A DNA stretch of 61,832 bases from Candidatus Melainabacteria bacterium. GTDB taxonomy: Bacteria; Cyanobacteriota; Vampirovibrionia; Obscuribacterales; Obscuribacteraceae. Made by a program: the position numbers and the translations under genes. Under the pieces are notes generated by a model, which made no database searches, had not been told where the DNA came from, and saw only the letters and a list, made by a program, of their open reading frames with translations. Shown here piece after piece: positions 60,688-61,832 of the stretch; the stretch's first letter is position 1; the number at the start of each line of letters is the position of its first letter. Location: assembly GCA_003151275.1 (NCBI GenBank), contig PLXC01000099.1, forward strand, positions 1-61,832, in the 5' to 3' direction.

Positions 60688-61832
60688 TCAACTCGCGAGA
60701 TCGAGCGGCAGGGTCCAGCCAAATAAGAATATGGTTTCTTCAAACGACAGTTTCTGCTCAAGCGCATACAGGAGAGCAATGATGGCTTGTTCTTCCTCGA
60801 AAAGTCCCGTGTCGATAGATTCCTTACACTTGAGGACGCATCCTAACTGCCAATCTTGCAAGATTCCTGTGTCGTGCAGCGTTTTAACGAGTGAGGATTT
60901 TTTCGATAGAGCAAGAGTACAAGCGGCTTCAAGTTGCTGCGAGCTAAGCAAGCCAGCATCTTCTAACAACGCTCGTAGTCCTATCTCAAATTCACCTGAA
61001 TCATCAAGCAAGGAGAGTAAGAAATCCGGAACAGGATCTCCTTCGACTTTATCCAAGCGGCGCAGAATTACTATTGCCTGATCTTCGAAGAGCGTTTCAT
61101 CTTCCACCATGCGCAGGAGTTCCTTCGCGGCCTCGACAGATTTTTTGTCCGCCAAGCCATTGATGATTAAGAGCTCTTCTAATGATTTCTCTTCAAGTAA
61201 CTCCTGTTCTCGTACATTCAGCAATTGATCTGTGGTGATTATTTGTGCCCTGTTCATGAGCTGTCCAATGTCCAAAGTACAAATAGTGGTGCGAGCATAC
61301 CAATCATAATCTTTCAACGAATCGTGGATTGACTGCCGGCGCAGTTGAGCTGCTCTCAGGGCATGAATCGCTCTGTCTCTCGATACAGCTTCAGTTCGTA
61401 TTAGTCTTTGCGCAGTCAGCGCATTATTAAGTAAGGATTGATTGATCAGTCCCATGCCTACTAGCACCAGACCAAGTGGAAGTCCTGTCACTTTTCCATT
61501 TTCTAGAGCTAGAGAAAGAACACTAGTTTCTATCATTCCAGCCGATATCAGCAAATCGCCCAGCCGATTGCTACTTCCGGTTGGAAAGTTGATAACCGCT
61601 TGCAACGCTGCGTTGATTTCCGACTCTTGTTTTGAGCGGTTCTTTGCAATCTGCCCCAACAGCAAAGCGGCCTCATTACTCGAAACTTTGTCTGGGTTAT
61701 CGGAGTCATACTTTGCTGGATCCCCTTGCGCAGACGTATCTCTATCTTCACAGACCGACTCCGTTTGTTTCTCTTTAGTAGATGTGGCTTGAAAATCCTC
61801 GTTAGTCAACGTAGCTTGACCATCCTCGATAT
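60688..61832 (-). CDS. Repeat protein with MshEN/GspE-N-like units, 5' end outside
   Basis: At least 373 aa; the frame remains open to the window edge, so the TTG at 61809 need not be the start. The sequence carries several units of the kind LGDLLISAGMIETSVLSLAL, PLGLVLVGMGLINQSLLNNAL, LRALLEDAGLLSSQQLEAACTLAL, similar to the N-terminal domain of type II/IV secretion ATPases (c-di-GMP-binding MshEN-like). No ATPase follows. The N-terminus is acidic. Possibly a c-di-GMP-linked or scaffold protein; stop at 60688 is 114 bp upstream of the RIC gene. Confidence 0.6.
   Translation of the reverse strand, partial: IEDGQATLTNEDFQATSTKEKQTESVCEDRDTSAQGDPAKYDSDNPDKVSSNEAALLLGQIAKNRSKQESEINAALQAVINFPTGSSNRLGDLLISAGMIETSVLSLALENGKVTGLPLGLVLVGMGLINQSLLNNALTAQRLIRTEAVSRDRAIHALRAAQLRRQSIHDSLKDYDWYARTTICTLDIGQLMNRAQIITTDQLLNVREQELLEEKSLEELLIINGLADKKSVEAAKELLRMVEDETLFEDQAIVILRRLDKVEGDPVPDFLLSLLDDSGEFEIGLRALLEDAGLLSSQQLEAACTLALSKKSSLVKTLHDTGILQDWQLGCVLKCKESIDTGLFEEEQAIIALLYALEQKLSFEETIFLFGWTLPLDLAS

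Overview
The window looks like chromosome from a free-living, signalling-rich bacterium. The features pointing to the non-photosynthetic relatives of cyanobacteria (Melainabacteria/Vampirovibrionia, Obscuribacterales-like) are an MglA-like GTPase beside a DUF4388 protein, several multi-domain histidine kinases, two eukaryote-like Ser/Thr kinases carrying LRR or TPR repeats, a MEDS-domain sensor, and very long low-complexity proteins of unknown function. This assignment is inference from gene content; no rRNA, tRNA or marker gene is present. No CRISPR array, insertion sequence or prophage was recognised.

Layout. 1-6.7 kb is a lipid/redox group: the end of a PlsC acyltransferase, two paralogous nitronate-monooxygenase-family genes flanking a DUF1269 membrane protein, an SDR and a convergent flavin monooxygenase. 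6.8-26.4 kb is patchy and contains much gene debris between secreted unknown proteins: a galE fragment, a relic of an AHSA1-type gene, a shuffled mosaic of local fragments, an aldehyde-oxidase/xanthine-dehydrogenase large subunit broken by a stop codon, a frameshifted small membrane protein, an internally deleted alpha/beta hydrolase and a TPR fragment. Intact genes there include an ArsR-AHSA1 pair with a clear operator-promoter, a diheme peroxidase, a methyltransferase, the MglA-like GTPase, a DUF4388/degenerate GGDEF protein and mannose-6-phosphate isomerase. 26.4-39.2 kb is signalling: a histidine kinase and OmpR-type regulator, a PhoB-box-like promoter in front of a large glycine-zipper protein, an LRR kinase, a small EF-hand protein, a TPR kinase and a proline-rich HEAT-like protein. 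39.3-50.5 kb carries a TPR-prolyl oligopeptidase fusion translationally coupled to a HAD-ATPase fusion, a GT39 glycosyltransferase, a kinase-like protein, a MEDS histidine kinase with its receiver, and a protein ending in a phage-tail-type lysozyme domain. 50.5-61.8 kb holds a cytochrome b-sulfite-oxidase-like fusion divergent from a GH3 glycosidase, a SHOCT protein, a GNAT enzyme, and a minus-strand nitrosative-stress cluster.

How genes work together. The strongest functional unit is the minus-strand set rubredoxin-RIC fusion, Rrf2 regulator, NnrS membrane protein and histidine kinase (60573 down to 56207). An inverted repeat overlaps the -10 box of the first gene, which fits an NO-responsive Rrf2-type circuit. 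The second is the two-component pair at 26465-28695, followed by four 11-bp-spaced heptads placed exactly 10 bp before a -10 box, so the regulator probably drives the gene at 29019. The third is the ArsR-AHSA1 pair, whose nearly leaderless promoter is bracketed by two copies of one 12-bp palindrome. A dispersed 16-bp imperfect palindrome (core GCACCATATA) occurs at five intergenic places and may mark a small regulon. Where the longest frame began at a TTG that looks like a -35 box, or overlapped an upstream gene, I moved the start to a downstream codon and say so.
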